Below, piece by piece: positions 48,351 to 57,376 of a stretch of 64,000 nt of DNA. Origin of the DNA: Streptomyces malachitofuscus. Its GTDB lineage: Bacteria > Actinomycetota > Actinomycetes > Streptomycetales > Streptomycetaceae. Under the pieces are notes generated by a model, which saw only the letters and a list, made by a program, of their open reading frames with translations, was not told the origin of the DNA and made no database searches. The stretch covers positions 659,640-723,639 of the forward strand of contig NZ_BMUF01000001.1 in assembly GCF_014650055.1 (NCBI RefSeq). Reading direction: 5' to 3'. The position numbers were made by a program, and so were the translations under genes. Each line of letters opens with the position of its first letter. The first letter of the stretch is position 1.

Positions 48351-49061
48351 TCACCGGCTGTGGTCCTCGACCGCCGTCCAGAAGTGGTCGACGATGCGGT
48401 CGAGGAACTCGCGGCCGCTGTCGCCCGCGTCGCCGTGACCGCCGCCCCAGCTGAGGGTGGCGGCCATGTGGCCCTGGTAGTCCTGGTGCAGGCGGTGGAG
48501 CGCCTCCTCCAGCACGCGTCGCTCCAGCGGGGCGATCTTCGACACCGGCCGGACGTACGCCTGCCAGCGCGTCGTCGCCGCGTTGCGCAGCAGCTCCGCG
48601 AGCCGTTCCTCCCGGCCGGTGACGGTGATGACGTCGGCCAGGGTCAGGGCGAGCATCCGGGCCAGAGCGGCCGACTGCCGCTCGGTGCCGTGCCACTGGC
48701 CCGTCTCCTCCATCCGCAGATACGCGTGCAGTTCATGGCCGACCGTGCGGGCGACGTCCTCGGGCGCCAGGCCGCGCGCGACCCGGTGCTCGCGCAGGGT
48801 GCGTGGCCGCCCGATGAGTTCGCCGGGCGAGCACCACAGCGCACCGGCCAGGGCGGTGAGTTCGGGGTGGGAGGGGGTGGCGGTCCCGCGTTCCCAGGCG
48901 GCGACGAGCGCCGGGGTGACGTACGGCAGCCCGTACGAGCCGCGCAGGGCGTGGGCGACATGCTCCGGGCCCATGCCCAGGGCGGCCCGCAGCCGGCGTG
49001 CGGCGGGGGCGTTGAACGGCGGGGGCGGATGGCGGTCGGTACGAGCGGAGCGTCGGTGCAC
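48351..49061 (-). CDS. XRE-type helix-turn-helix regulator
   Basis: 236 residues from GTG 49061 (VHRRSARTDRHPPPPFNAPA); a TTG at 49070 is an alternative. Two helix-turn-helix-like units: ALGMGPEHVAHALRGSYGLPYVTPALVAAWERGTATPSHPELTALA and a second LREHRVARGLAPEDVARTVGHELHAYLRMEETG. The C-terminal ~100 residues are helical with an acidic end. Long for the family and with a duplicated HTH. Context gives no clear target; it lies between the RiPP-like set and the sugar importer. Confidence 0.82.
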   Translation of the reverse strand: MHRRSARTDRHPPPPFNAPAARRLRAALGMGPEHVAHALRGSYGLPYVTPALVAAWERGTATPSHPELTALAGALWCSPGELIGRPRTLREHRVARGLAPEDVARTVGHELHAYLRMEETGQWHGTERQSAALARMLALTLADVITVTGREERLAELLRNAATTRWQAYVRPVSKIAPLERRVLEEALHRLHQDYQGHMAATLSWGGGHGDAGDSGREFLDRIVDHFWTAVEDHSR

Positions 49062-49365
49062 GGCCCACAAGCTAGGCCCGCGTGCTGGGGCTGACTACGG
49101 TCTGTTCGGCCAGGATCACTGATTGTAGGAAGGTACGGCTACCGGCGAGTCGGTTCGCGGGGGCGGGAGTGGCGCCGCCGCGCGGTCGCCGTCCCGCCGG
49201 ACCGTGAACGGCAAGCTCAGTGGGCATATGCGCACGTCGCCATCGGTGTCGCCCGCGCCGCCGCCGGGAACGCGGACGCACGGAACTCGAGTGTCCGTGC
49301 GACGGGATTCCCCGCCCGAGCCCTCCCGCACCGGCCTCCCGCGCGGCGCAAACCCACCGCCCGGC
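49062..49365. other. Gap between the XRE gene and the sugar permease gene
   Basis: About 300 bases, no gene seen. A hairpin at 49277-49301 serves the permease 3' end. The segment 49090-49140 is less GC-rich and may contain the XRE promoter. Confidence 0.5.
49277..49301 (-). terminator. Hairpin after the sugar importer genes
   Basis: CGCACGGA (49277-49284) and TCCGTGCG (49294-49301) form a perfect stem; the loop itself contains ACTCGAGT, so the stem can extend with a one-base bulge. It lies 65 bases after the permease stop. Confidence 0.6.
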
Positions 49366-50199
49366 TCACCCCTTGACCGCCCCGCCCAGCGCGAACCCCC
49401 CGCCCAGCCGTCGTGCGATCAGCACGTACAGAAGGATCACCGGCGTCGAGTAGACGATCGAGAACGCGGCGAGCTGCCCGTACGCCACCATGCCCCGGTT
49501 GCCGAAGAAGTCGTTGATGCTCACGGACGCCGGCATCTGGTCCGGGGTGAGCAGCAGCATGAACGGGACGAAGAAGTTTCCCCACATCATCACGAACGAG
49601 AACACGGTCACCACCGCCACCCCCGGCCCCATCAGCGGCAGCACGATCCGCACCAGGGACTGCAGGGACGAGGCCCCGTCCGTCCAGGCCGCCTCCTCCA
49701 GCTCCTTGGGAACACCGTCCATGAAGTTCTTCATCAGCCAGATCGCGAACGGCAGTTGGGAAGCGGCGAAGAAGAAGATCGTGCCCCGCATGGTGTCGAT
49801 CAGTTCGACCCGGACGAACAGCGCGTACACCGGCACCATGATCGCGGTGATCGGCAGGCTCGTCGCGAAGAGGATCGTCAGCAGGAACGGCCGGTTGAGC
49901 CGGGAACGGAACCGGGAGAGCGGATACGCGGCGAGCGCGGCGCAGACCACGGTGAGCGCGGTCGCGCCCCCGCACAGGATCAGGCTGTTCAGCAGCGGGG
50001 TGAAGGTGATCTCGTCGGTGAGGATCGCGTCGAAGTGGTCCAGGGTCAGGCCGTCGGGGGCCTTCACCCGCAGGCCCGCCCGAGGGTCGAGCGCGGAGAG
50101 CACCAGCCAGGCCAGCGGCAGGACGAAGGCGGCGGCGACGGTGAGCAGCCCGGCGTCGGCGGCCAGGCGCCGGGTACCGCGGCGCGAGGACAGGGACAT
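49366..50199 (-). CDS. Carbohydrate ABC transporter permease, MalG-like
   Basis: 277 residues with six membrane helices. EAA-loop motif EEAAWTDGASSLQSLVRIVLP near residue 180 (EAA---G pattern) contacts the ATPase. Family N-terminus LLTVAAAFVLPLAWLVLSAL and P-loop-distal PFAIWLMKNFMDGVPKE. Last of three genes: binding protein, MalF-like, MalG-like. No ATPase is encoded here; streptomycete sugar importers normally share MsiK. Substrate unknown. Confidence 0.92.
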   Translation of the reverse strand: MSLSSRRGTRRLAADAGLLTVAAAFVLPLAWLVLSALDPRAGLRVKAPDGLTLDHFDAILTDEITFTPLLNSLILCGGATALTVVCAALAAYPLSRFRSRLNRPFLLTILFATSLPITAIMVPVYALFVRVELIDTMRGTIFFFAASQLPFAIWLMKNFMDGVPKELEEAAWTDGASSLQSLVRIVLPLMGPGVAVVTVFSFVMMWGNFFVPFMLLLTPDQMPASVSINDFFGNRGMVAYGQLAAFSIVYSTPVILLYVLIARRLGGGFALGGAVKG

Positions 50200-50205
50200 G
50201 GCGGG

Positions 50206-51075
50206 TCAGACCTCCGTCCGCAGCAGACGCATGTAGACGAGGGAGAACAGCGCCCCGACCAGGAGGAGCAGCAGCGCCACCGCCGTGCCGTAGCCGATCA
50301 GACTGTTCTGGAAGGCCTGCTCGTACATGAACAGCGGCAGCGTCTGGCTCCTGCCGCCGGGGCCTCCTCTCGTCATCACCCAGATCAGCCCGAACACGGA
50401 GAGCGTCTGCAGGGTGTTGAGCATCAGGTTGGTGCCGATGGAGCGGCGGATCATCGGCAGGGTGATGTGCCACATCCGGCGCAGGCCGCCGGCGCCGTCC
50501 ACCTCGGCGGCCTCGGTGATCTCCTTGGGGATCTCGTTCAGCGCGGCCGAGTACACCAGCATCGAGAACGCCGTCCCGCGCCAGACGTTGGCGAAGGACA
50601 CCGCCAGGATCGGCAGCGTGTACAGCCAGTTCTGGGACGGCAGATGCAGCCAGTCCAGAACGGCGTTCAGCGTCCCCTCGCGGCGGAAGAAGGCGTACAG
50701 CAGGAAGCCCGCCACGACCTCCGGCAGCACCCAGGCCGTGACGACGATGCCTCCGGTCAGCGTGCGCACCGGCTTCGACGCCCGCTGCATCAGCGCGGCC
50801 AGCGCGAGCCCCAGCGTGTTCTGCCCGATCAGCGACGACAGCACGGTGAACACCAGCGTCAGCCATACGGCGTTGAGGAACGCGTCGTCCCCGAACGCCC
50901 GCCGGAAGTTCTCGAAGCCGACGAACGACTCCTCGGCCTGACCGGTCAGCTGCAGATCGGTGAAGGCGATGAGCACGCAGTACGCGATGGGCCCGGCGAG
51001 GAACAGCAGCAGCAGGGCCAGCGCGGGGGTGAGGGGCAGGAGGCGGGGGAGGAGCCGGCGCGTCCCGTCGCTCAC
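50206..51075 (-). CDS. Carbohydrate ABC transporter permease, MalF-like
   Basis: 289 residues. Helices LTPALALLLLFLAGPIAYCV, AVWLTLVFTVLSSLIGQNTL, TGGIVVTAWVLPEVVAGFLL and others; EAA loop EITEAAEVDGAGGLRRMWHITLP. Starts 4 bases inside the stop of the binding-protein gene (ATGA) and ends 6 bases before the MalG-like gene. Forms the channel with it. Confidence 0.92.
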   Translation of the reverse strand: MSDGTRRLLPRLLPLTPALALLLLFLAGPIAYCVLIAFTDLQLTGQAEESFVGFENFRRAFGDDAFLNAVWLTLVFTVLSSLIGQNTLGLALAALMQRASKPVRTLTGGIVVTAWVLPEVVAGFLLYAFFRREGTLNAVLDWLHLPSQNWLYTLPILAVSFANVWRGTAFSMLVYSAALNEIPKEITEAAEVDGAGGLRRMWHITLPMIRRSIGTNLMLNTLQTLSVFGLIWVMTRGGPGGRSQTLPLFMYEQAFQNSLIGYGTAVALLLLLVGALFSLVYMRLLRTEV

Positions 51076-52448
51076 TTCTCGACGACCTGGTTGTCGGTGG
51101 CGTCCCTCAGTGCGTCGTCGTAGCCGCGCGCGGCCTCCTCCACCGACAGGTCACCCGTGGTCACGCCCTCCATCGCCTCCTGGATGGCCGTGGACACCTT
51201 CGGGTACGCCGGATACGCGGGCCGGTAGTGGGTGTCCGCCACCAGGTCGGTGAAGAACGTGATGCCCGGCTGGGCCTCGGCGTACGCCGGGTCGTCCGCG
51301 ACGTCCTCGCGGACCGCGATGCCGGAGTTGGCGACATACCACTTCTGCGCGTTGGCCTTGGTCTGCATCGTCTTGATGAACTCGAAGGCCAGGTCGGGGT
51401 TGGCCGCCTTGGCGGGGATCGCCCAGGTCCAGCCGCCCGACATGCTCACCCTGCCCGGCGCCTGCCCGTTCTGGGTCGGCATGGCGGCGAGCCCCAGCTC
51501 CCGCGACCACTCGGGCCATTCGTGCCCGCTTCCCTCCAGCCAGTCCTGCGGCAGCCAGGAGCCGTCCAGCGCGATGCCGAGCTTGCCCTGCGGCAGCCAC
51601 TCGCCGCGCACCCGGGTGCCGACGTTGGGGTCGAGGGCGTCGGAGACGTCCGGGCCGAGCTTCTCCTTGTAGACGGTCTCGACGAAGGAGAGGGAGTCCT
51701 CGAAGCCCTTCCCCGCCGTGATCCACTTCTTGCCGCCCTTGTCGTACAGCGGGTCGGAGGTGCCGTCGCCCGTGCCGTAGAGCAGCATCTCGAAGGTCTG
51801 CATGGTGGCGGCCTCACCGACCGGCTTGCCGGTGTAGACGTTCAGCGGGATGACGTCCGGCACCTTCTCCTTGATGGTGCGGGCGGCGTCGAGCACGTCC
51901 TCCCAGGTCTTCGGCTGCCAGTCGGCGGGCAGCCCCGCCCTGGCGAAGACGTCCTTGCTGAACCACAGTCCGCGGGTGTCGGTGCCGTCGGGGACGCCGT
52001 ACGTCTTGCCGTCCTCGCCCTTGGCCGCCGCCTTCGCGGTGTCGATGAACTGCTCCCAGTCCTTCCACTTCGCCAGATACGGGTCGAGGGGCTTCAAGTA
52101 CCCGCTGGTGATGTCGGAGTTGATGAGGAAGGTGTCCTCGTAGACCAGGTCCGGCGCGGTCTTGGGGGAGCGGAGCATCTGCTGGAGCTTGGTGTAGTAC
52201 TCGGCGTCCGGGGCCTTGATGGGGACGAGCTCCACCTTCTTGCCGGGGTTGGCCTTCTCGAACTGCTCCTTGATGTCCGCGAGATAGGTGTCCATCACCT
52301 TGATCGAGTTGTCCGTGGACTGCTTGAAGGAGACCTTGAGGGTGTCCGGATCACTGCCGGACCCGCCGCCGCAGGCGGTGAGGGTGGCCGCGGCGGCGAC
52401 GGTGAGGGAGAGGAGTGCGGGGAGGGCGGCGGTGGGGCGCACGGGCAT
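51072..52448 (-). CDS. Sugar ABC transporter solute-binding lipoprotein
   Basis: About 458 residues from ATG 52448 (MPVRPTAALPALLSLTVAAA); a GTG at 52466 is also in frame. Lipoprotein signal with lipobox LTAC followed by GGGSGSDPDTLKVSF. Extracellular family 1 pattern: QFEKANPGKKVELVPIKAPD, YYTKLQQMLRSPKTAPDLVY, AGLPADWQPKTWEDVLDAAR, GWTWAIPAKAANPDLAFEFI. First gene of the importer operon; the AGGAGG at the start lies very close to the ATG. Ligand cannot be told from sequence; possibly an oligosaccharide. Confidence 0.92.
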   Translation of the reverse strand: MPVRPTAALPALLSLTVAAAATLTACGGGSGSDPDTLKVSFKQSTDNSIKVMDTYLADIKEQFEKANPGKKVELVPIKAPDAEYYTKLQQMLRSPKTAPDLVYEDTFLINSDITSGYLKPLDPYLAKWKDWEQFIDTAKAAAKGEDGKTYGVPDGTDTRGLWFSKDVFARAGLPADWQPKTWEDVLDAARTIKEKVPDVIPLNVYTGKPVGEAATMQTFEMLLYGTGDGTSDPLYDKGGKKWITAGKGFEDSLSFVETVYKEKLGPDVSDALDPNVGTRVRGEWLPQGKLGIALDGSWLPQDWLEGSGHEWPEWSRELGLAAMPTQNGQAPGRVSMSGGWTWAIPAKAANPDLAFEFIKTMQTKANAQKWYVANSGIAVREDVADDPAYAEAQPGITFFTDLVADTHYRPAYPAYPKVSTAIQEAMEGVTTGDLSVEEAARGYDDALRDATDNQVVEK

Positions 52449-52574
52449 GACCTCCTGAGGGCGCACGACACTGTGGCCTGGACGGCTGCGTGGCGAACGT
52501 AAGAGGAGTGGTCTAGTCAGGTCAATGAGCGTGCGCCGGATTGACCGCCCGCCGGCGTGAAGGCTTTGTGGGCC

Positions 52575-53258
52575 TCAGCTCCCGGTCACCCACCGGTACT
52601 GCAACTCCGGCCGCCCGACCGTCCCGTACTGGGGACGGCGGGCCGCGCGCCCGGCGTCGACGAGGTGTTCCAGATAGCGGCGGGCCGTGATGCGGGAGAT
52701 GCCGACCGCCTCCGCGACGCCGGCGGCCGTCAGGCCCTCCCCGGCGTCCCGCAGGGCCACCGTCACCCGTTCCAGGGTCGGTGCGCTCAGGCCCTTCGGC
52801 AGGGCGGCCGGTCCGGGAGCGCGCAGGGCGGCGAGCGCCCGGTCCACCTCGTCCTGGCCGCTGGCCTCGCCGACGGCCGCGTGGAACTCCGCGTACCGCA
52901 CCAGACGGTCCCGCAGGGTCGCGAACGTGAACGGTTTCAGTACGTACTGCACGACCCCGAGGGACACCCCCTCGCGCACCACCGCCAGATCCCGGGCGGA
53001 GGTCACCGCGATCACGTCGGCGTGGTGACCGGCGGCCCGGAGCGAGCGGGCCAGCTGGAGGCCGTGCACGTCGGGCAGGTGCAGGTCGAGGAGGAGCAGG
53101 TCGACGGGTGTGCGCTCCAGGGCGCGGCGGGCCTCCGCCCCCGTGCGCGCCTTCCCGACCGCGACGAACCCGGGCACCCGGCCGACGTACATCACATGGG
53201 CGTCCGCGGCGACCGGATCGTCCTCGACGACGAGCACTCTGATGGGCCGCTCGGTCAT
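52575..53258 (-). CDS. CitB/DcuR-type response regulator
   Basis: 227 residues. Receiver: RVLVVEDDPVAADAHVMYVG, phosphoacceptor Asp in LLLLDLHLPDVHG, Thr/Ser in VIAVTSARD, Lys in YVLKPFTF. C-terminal HTH of the CitT/DcuR sort: GLTAAGVAEAVGISRITARRYLEHLV followed by YGTVGRPELQYRWV. ATG overlaps the kinase stop (ATGA). With the kinase it should control the adjacent dicarboxylate symporter gene. Confidence 0.92.
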   Translation of the reverse strand: MTERPIRVLVVEDDPVAADAHVMYVGRVPGFVAVGKARTGAEARRALERTPVDLLLLDLHLPDVHGLQLARSLRAAGHHADVIAVTSARDLAVVREGVSLGVVQYVLKPFTFATLRDRLVRYAEFHAAVGEASGQDEVDRALAALRAPGPAALPKGLSAPTLERVTVALRDAGEGLTAAGVAEAVGISRITARRYLEHLVDAGRAARRPQYGTVGRPELQYRWVTGS

Positions 53259-54997
53259 GTGCGGGCCCCTGGGTCCTGTACGACCGCGCCGGGAGCCACG
53301 CCACGGGCGGCGTCGGCACGCGTGCTACCGGAATCCGTCCCGGTCGGCCTGCTTCCCGGCCCTTCGGCTTCGTCCGCCCGCGTGCCCGGGGCCGACGGCC
53401 TCAGCGGCAGCCGCACCTCGAACACCGCGCCGCCCTCCTCGCCCGAGGTGACCGAGAGGGCGCCGCCGTGCCGGGCCACCGCCTGCTGCACCAGGGCGAG
53501 GCCCAGGCCCCGGCCGCCCGGGCCGGACGGCTTGGTCGTGAAGCCCCGCCGGAAGACCGCCTCCGTGTGGTCCGGATCGACGCCCGGGCCGGTGTCGCAG
53601 ACCCGCAGGATCAACTCGGAGCCGTCCTCCTCGGTCAGCGCCGTCACCGTCACCCGGGGCCGCACCCCGCCCTGCGCCGCGTCCACGGCGTTGTCGATCA
53701 GGTTGCCGAGGATGGTCACCAGGTCCCGGGCGGGCAGCGAGTCCGGCAGCAGGCCGTCGTCCAGGCGGCTGTCCGCCGACACCACCAGTTCCACGCCCCG
53801 CTCGTTGGCCTGCGCGGTCTTGCCCAGCAGCAGCGCCGCCAGCACCGGCTCGCTCACCGCCGCGACCACCTGGTCGGTGAGCGCCTGCGCCAGCTCCAGC
53901 TCGGCCGTCGCGAAGTCCACCGCCTCTTCCGCCCGGCCCAGCTCGATCAGCGAGACCACGGTGTGCAGCCGGTTCGCCGCCTCGTGCGCCTGCGAACGCA
54001 GCGCCTGCGTGAAGCCCCGCTCCGAGTCCAGCTCGCCCATCAGCGACTGGAGCTCGGTCACGTCCCGCAGCGTCACCACCGAGCCGCGCCGCTGGCCGCC
54101 GGTGACCGGCGAGGTGTTCACCACCAGCACCCGGTCCGCCGCCAGGTGCACCTCGTCCACCCGGGGCTCCGAGGCGAGCAGCGCACCCGTCAGCGGCGCC
54201 GGAAGGCCCAGCTCCGCCACCGACCTGCCCACCACGTCCTCCTCCTGGTCGACGCCCAGCAGCTCCAGGCCGCCGTCGTTGATCAGCGCCACCCGGTACT
54301 GGCCGTCCAGCATCAGCAGACCCTCGCGCACGGCGTGCAGCGTGGCCTGATGGTAGTCGTGCATATGACTGAGCTCGGTCGCGTTCATGCCGTGGGTGTG
54401 ACGGCGCAGCCGGGCGTTGATGACGTAGGTGCCGACCGCGCCCAGCCCGAGCGCTCCGGCCGCGACCACGAGCAGCGCGGTCAGCCGTCCCTGGGCGCGC
54501 TGGCTGATCTCCTCGACCCTTATGCCGGCGCTGACCAGGCCGACGATGCGGTCGCCGTCCCGGATCGGGGTGACCGCCCGGACCGACGGCCCGAGGGTAC
54601 CGGTGTAGGTCTCGGTGAAGGTACGGCCGCGCAGCGCCGGGGCCGTGCGGCCCTGGAAGAGCAGACCGATCTGGTCGGGGTTCGGATGCGTCCAGCGGAT
54701 GCCCCGCGGGTCCATGATCGTCACGAAGTCCACGTCGGTGTCGCGCACCACCGCCAGCGCGTACGGCTGGAGCCGCGCCGACGGGTCGGACGTACGGATC
54801 GCCTCCCGCACGGACGGCGAGTCGGCGACCGAACGGGCCACCGCGGTCGCCTGGCGGCCCGCCGCCTCTTCGGCCTGGCTGCGGTCGCCGACGTATGTGA
54901 ACAGCGCGTACCCGGCCACGACGACCGCGATGAGCACGGCCTGCATGGCGAACAGCTGTCCCGCGAGGCTGCGGGGCCGGGGGAGGGGGATGCGCAT
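53255..54997 (-). CDS. CitA/DcuS-type sensor histidine kinase
   Basis: 580 residues from ATG 54997 (MRIPLPRPRSLAGQLFAMQA). Membrane helix 1 (AVLIAVVVAGYALFTYVG), periplasmic PAS-like sensor at ~45-180 with DVDFVTIMDPRGIRWTHPNP (the R.TH.N pattern binds dicarboxylates in CitA/DcuS), helix 2 (LTALLVVAAGALGLGAVGTY), a cytoplasmic PAS at ~220-320, the kinase motif SQAHEAANRLHTVVSLIELG with the phosphoacceptor His, and the ATPase domain (ILGNLIDNAVDAAQGG, GPGGRGLGLALVQQAV). A non-conserved Pro/Gly/Thr-rich tail follows. Divergent from the symporter gene. Confidence 0.92.
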   Translation of the reverse strand: MRIPLPRPRSLAGQLFAMQAVLIAVVVAGYALFTYVGDRSQAEEAAGRQATAVARSVADSPSVREAIRTSDPSARLQPYALAVVRDTDVDFVTIMDPRGIRWTHPNPDQIGLLFQGRTAPALRGRTFTETYTGTLGPSVRAVTPIRDGDRIVGLVSAGIRVEEISQRAQGRLTALLVVAAGALGLGAVGTYVINARLRRHTHGMNATELSHMHDYHQATLHAVREGLLMLDGQYRVALINDGGLELLGVDQEEDVVGRSVAELGLPAPLTGALLASEPRVDEVHLAADRVLVVNTSPVTGGQRRGSVVTLRDVTELQSLMGELDSERGFTQALRSQAHEAANRLHTVVSLIELGRAEEAVDFATAELELAQALTDQVVAAVSEPVLAALLLGKTAQANERGVELVVSADSRLDDGLLPDSLPARDLVTILGNLIDNAVDAAQGGVRPRVTVTALTEEDGSELILRVCDTGPGVDPDHTEAVFRRGFTTKPSGPGGRGLGLALVQQAVARHGGALSVTSGEEGGAVFEVRLPLRPSAPGTRADEAEGPGSRPTGTDSGSTRADAARGVAPGAVVQDPGART

Positions 54998-55046
54998 GCC
55001 GTCAGTCTGCCTGGCGCTTCCACGATGAACTAAATGAACGGAAGGG

Positions 55047-55074
55047 TGACCGCGCTCACAAGGCAGGACATAGT
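55047..55074 (+). promoter_or_regulatory. Possible promoter of the dicarboxylate symporter gene
   Basis: TGACCG (55047-55052), 16-base spacer, CATAGT (55069-55074), about 100 bases before the symporter GTG. Only a moderate match. Confidence 0.35.
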
Positions 55075-55175
55075 CACGGCATTCCCCCAGGGCCCGAGCA
55101 CCGGCCCTGACCCCCATATCCCCGGACGTGAGCCGCACGCCGGTGATGCCGACGACGTCGTCAAGGAGGGCCGCC

Positions 55176-56573
55176 GTGACCAGCACAGCCGCTACGGCAC
55201 CTGCCGCACCCAAAGCCAAGCGGGACCGCACGCACTATCTCTACATCGCGGTGATCATCGCGGTCGCCCTCGGTATCGCCGTCGGTCTGATCGCACCCGA
55301 CTTCGCGACCGAGCTGAAGCCGCTCGGCACCGGATTCGTGAACCTGATCAAGATGATGATCTCGCCGATCATCTTCTGCACCATCGTGCTGGGCATCGGC
55401 TCCGTGCGGAAGGCCGCCAAGGTCGGCGCCGTCGGCGGTATCGCCCTGGGCTACTTCCTGGTGATGTCGGTCGTCGCCCTCGGTATCGGTCTGATCGTCG
55501 GCAACGTCCTGGACCCGGGCACGGGCCTCGCGGTGACCGACGCCGTCAAGGAGACCGGCCAGGCGCAGGTCGACGCGGAGGCCAAGAGCACCGTCGACTT
55601 CCTGATGGGCATCATCCCGACCACGATCGTCTCCGCCTTCACCGCGGGCGAGGTCCTGCAGACCCTGCTGATCGCGCTGCTCTGCGGCTTCGCCCTGCAG
55701 GCCATGGGCTCCGCCGGACAGCCCGTGCTGCGCGGCATCGAGCACATCCAGCGGCTGGTCTTCCGCGTCCTGGCGATGATCATGTGGGCGGCCCCGGTCG
55801 GTGCCTTCGGCGCCATCGCGGCGGTCACCGGCTCGGCCGGCATCGACGCGCTCAAGAGCCTGGCCGTGCTGATGCTCGGCTTCTACACCACCTGCGTCCT
55901 GTTCATCTTCCTGGTGCTGGGCACGCTGCTGCGCGTCATCGCGGGAGTGAACGTCTTCTCGCTCTTCAAGTACCTGGGCCGTGAGTTCTTGCTGATCCTG
56001 TCGACCTCCTCCTCGGAGTCGGCGCTGCCGCGCCTCATCGCGAAGATGGAGCACCTGGGCGTCAGCAAGCCGGTGGTCGGCATCACCGTCCCGACCGGCT
56101 ACTCGTTCAACCTCGACGGCACCATGATCTACATGACCATGGCCTCGCTGTTCATCGCCGACGCCATGGGCACCCCGATGTCGATCGGCGAGCAGATCCC
56201 GCTGCTGCTCTTCCTGCTGGTCGCCTCGAAGGGCGCCGCCGGTGTCTCCGGCGCGGGTCTGGCCACGCTGGCCGGCGGTCTGCAGTCGCACAAGCCCGCC
56301 CTGGTGGACGGCATCGGCCTCATCGTCGGCATCGACCGCTTCATGAGCGAGGCCCGTGCCCTGACCAACTTCGCGGGCAACGCCATCGCCACCGTCCTGA
56401 TCGGCACCTGGACCAAGGAGATCGACCGGGACCGGGTGGACGAGGTCCTCACCGGCCGCGCCCCGTTCGACGAGCAGACGCTCCTCGACGACCACGGCGG
56501 CGCGGACGACGCGGACGTCTCCCACACCGAGCCGGCCGAGCCGGGCGGCGAGAAGCAGCTGGCCAAGGCCTGA
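55176..56573 (+). CDS. dctA: DctA-type dicarboxylate/cation symporter
   Basis: 465 residues from GTG 55176, preceded by AAGGAGG 7 bases upstream; a start at 55128 lacks such a site. DAACS family (PF00375): eight or so membrane helices, family motif FLLILSTSSSESALPRLIAKME (Ser-rich reentrant loop), PTGYSFNLDGTMIYMTMASL (substrate/cation motif), SKGAAGVSGAGL and DRFMSEARALTNFAGNAIAT. Takes up succinate, fumarate or malate with sodium ions or protons. The adjacent CitA/DcuS-type two-component system is its expected regulator. C-terminal tail acidic (DDHGGADDADVSHTEPAEPG). Confidence 0.93.
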   Translation: MTSTAATAPAAPKAKRDRTHYLYIAVIIAVALGIAVGLIAPDFATELKPLGTGFVNLIKMMISPIIFCTIVLGIGSVRKAAKVGAVGGIALGYFLVMSVVALGIGLIVGNVLDPGTGLAVTDAVKETGQAQVDAEAKSTVDFLMGIIPTTIVSAFTAGEVLQTLLIALLCGFALQAMGSAGQPVLRGIEHIQRLVFRVLAMIMWAAPVGAFGAIAAVTGSAGIDALKSLAVLMLGFYTTCVLFIFLVLGTLLRVIAGVNVFSLFKYLGREFLLILSTSSSESALPRLIAKMEHLGVSKPVVGITVPTGYSFNLDGTMIYMTMASLFIADAMGTPMSIGEQIPLLLFLLVASKGAAGVSGAGLATLAGGLQSHKPALVDGIGLIVGIDRFMSEARALTNFAGNAIATVLIGTWTKEIDRDRVDEVLTGRAPFDEQTLLDDHGGADDADVSHTEPAEPGGEKQLAKA

Positions 56574-56781
56574 CGGCCGGTACCGCTCCCCGCGGACCCC
56601 GGGCGGCCGGGCGCTCCCCCGTAGCCCTGCCGCCCGGCACCGGAGGCCCGGCACCACCCTGCCGGGCCTCCACCCACGGCCGAGCGGCCGGGCTCCTCCC
56701 CCCCCGTGAGCCCGGCCGCTCGGCCCTTTCCGTCCGTCCGCCCTTCCCCTGACGGCGACGTCAAGGCTTACGTTCGTCGGT

Positions 56782-56990
56782 ATGCGAATCGGCGAGCTGG
56801 CCGCACGGGCCGGGAGCACCACGCGGACGCTGCGGTACGACGCGTCACGCGGACTGCTGCCCGCCCGGCGGACCGCCAACGGCTACCGGACCTTCGACGA
56901 GGGCGACCTGAAGCTGCTGCGGCAGATCCGCACGCTCCAGGACTTCGTGTTCGACCTGGCGCAAGCTGGACGAGCTGGGCGGTGAGAGGT
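56782..56990 (+). pseudogene. merR-family regulator remnant
   Basis: ATG 56782 opens a clear MerR DNA-binding domain ([55 protein letters not shown]) that ends abruptly after FDL. The next bases read [12 protein letters not shown] at 56985, while the +1 frame reads RKLDELGGE, a piece of the family's dimerisation helix. So ~28 codons were lost with a frame change, and the C-terminal part is missing too. The MerR-type operator dyad TGACG-GCGA-CGTCA is still present at 56750-56763. Almost certainly not functional as an intact regulator. Confidence 0.75.
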
Positions 56991-57214
56991 GTGCCCGAGG
57001 TGACCGACGCGGACTTCGGACAAGAGGTGCTCGGGGCGGAGCTGCCGGTGCTGGTGGAGTTCACGGCCGACTGGTGCCCGCCGTGCCGGCAGATGGCCCC
57101 AAGGTGCTGTCGATGCCGACCTTCATGGTGTTCTGCGACGGCGAGCCGCTGCGGTCGATGGTGGGGGCCAGGCCCAAGCGGCGGCTTCTCGAGGAGCTGG
57201 CAGACGTGCTCTGA
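56991..57214 (+). pseudogene. Thioredoxin remnant with internal deletion
   Basis: GTG 56991 reads [37 protein letters not shown], so the CXXC site is intact, but after ~37 residues the frame is lost. Reading resumes one frame over with [20 protein letters not shown] and ends [15 protein letters not shown] at 57212-57214, including the cis-Pro of SMPT. About 30 central codons of the thioredoxin fold are missing. It follows the merR remnant, and the two were probably a functional pair (MerR regulator with thioredoxin) in the ancestor. Confidence 0.75.
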
Positions 57215-57257
57215 CCTGCGGATCGGACACGGCCGCGGACACGATCCCGACACGGAT

Positions 57258-57287
57258 AAACCCCCGGGCAATTGCGCCCGGGGGTTT
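57258..57287 (+). terminator. Rho-independent terminator after the thioredoxin remnant
   Basis: 12-bp stem AAACCCCCGGGC / GCCCGGGGGTTT with a 6-base loop, followed by TTCTTT. A classic intrinsic terminator, still intact although the genes before it are decayed. Confidence 0.9.
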
Positions 57288-57311
57288 TCTTTGCGTATAT
57301 TCATTGATTCG

Positions 57312-57333
57312 CGACTTCGCAACGGAGAAGTCG
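57312..57333 (+). promoter_or_regulatory. Inverted repeat in the promoter region of the HelR-like gene
   Basis: CGACTTC (57312-57318) and GAAGTCG (57327-57333) are separated by 8 bases, 44 bases before the TTG start. Nearby AGTATAT (57354-57360) could be a -10. It differs from the rifamycin-associated element as I recall it. Confidence 0.45.
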
Positions 57334-57376
57334 TAATGAAGCTCAGTGGGCACAGTATATCCGGGCGGGAGCGGAA

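Noticed and set aside
57250..57376. Rifamycin-associated element upstream of the HelR-like gene
   Set aside because: The consensus I recall (GGGGCTTGC...GCAAGGCCCC-like) is not present; only a different inverted repeat is seen.
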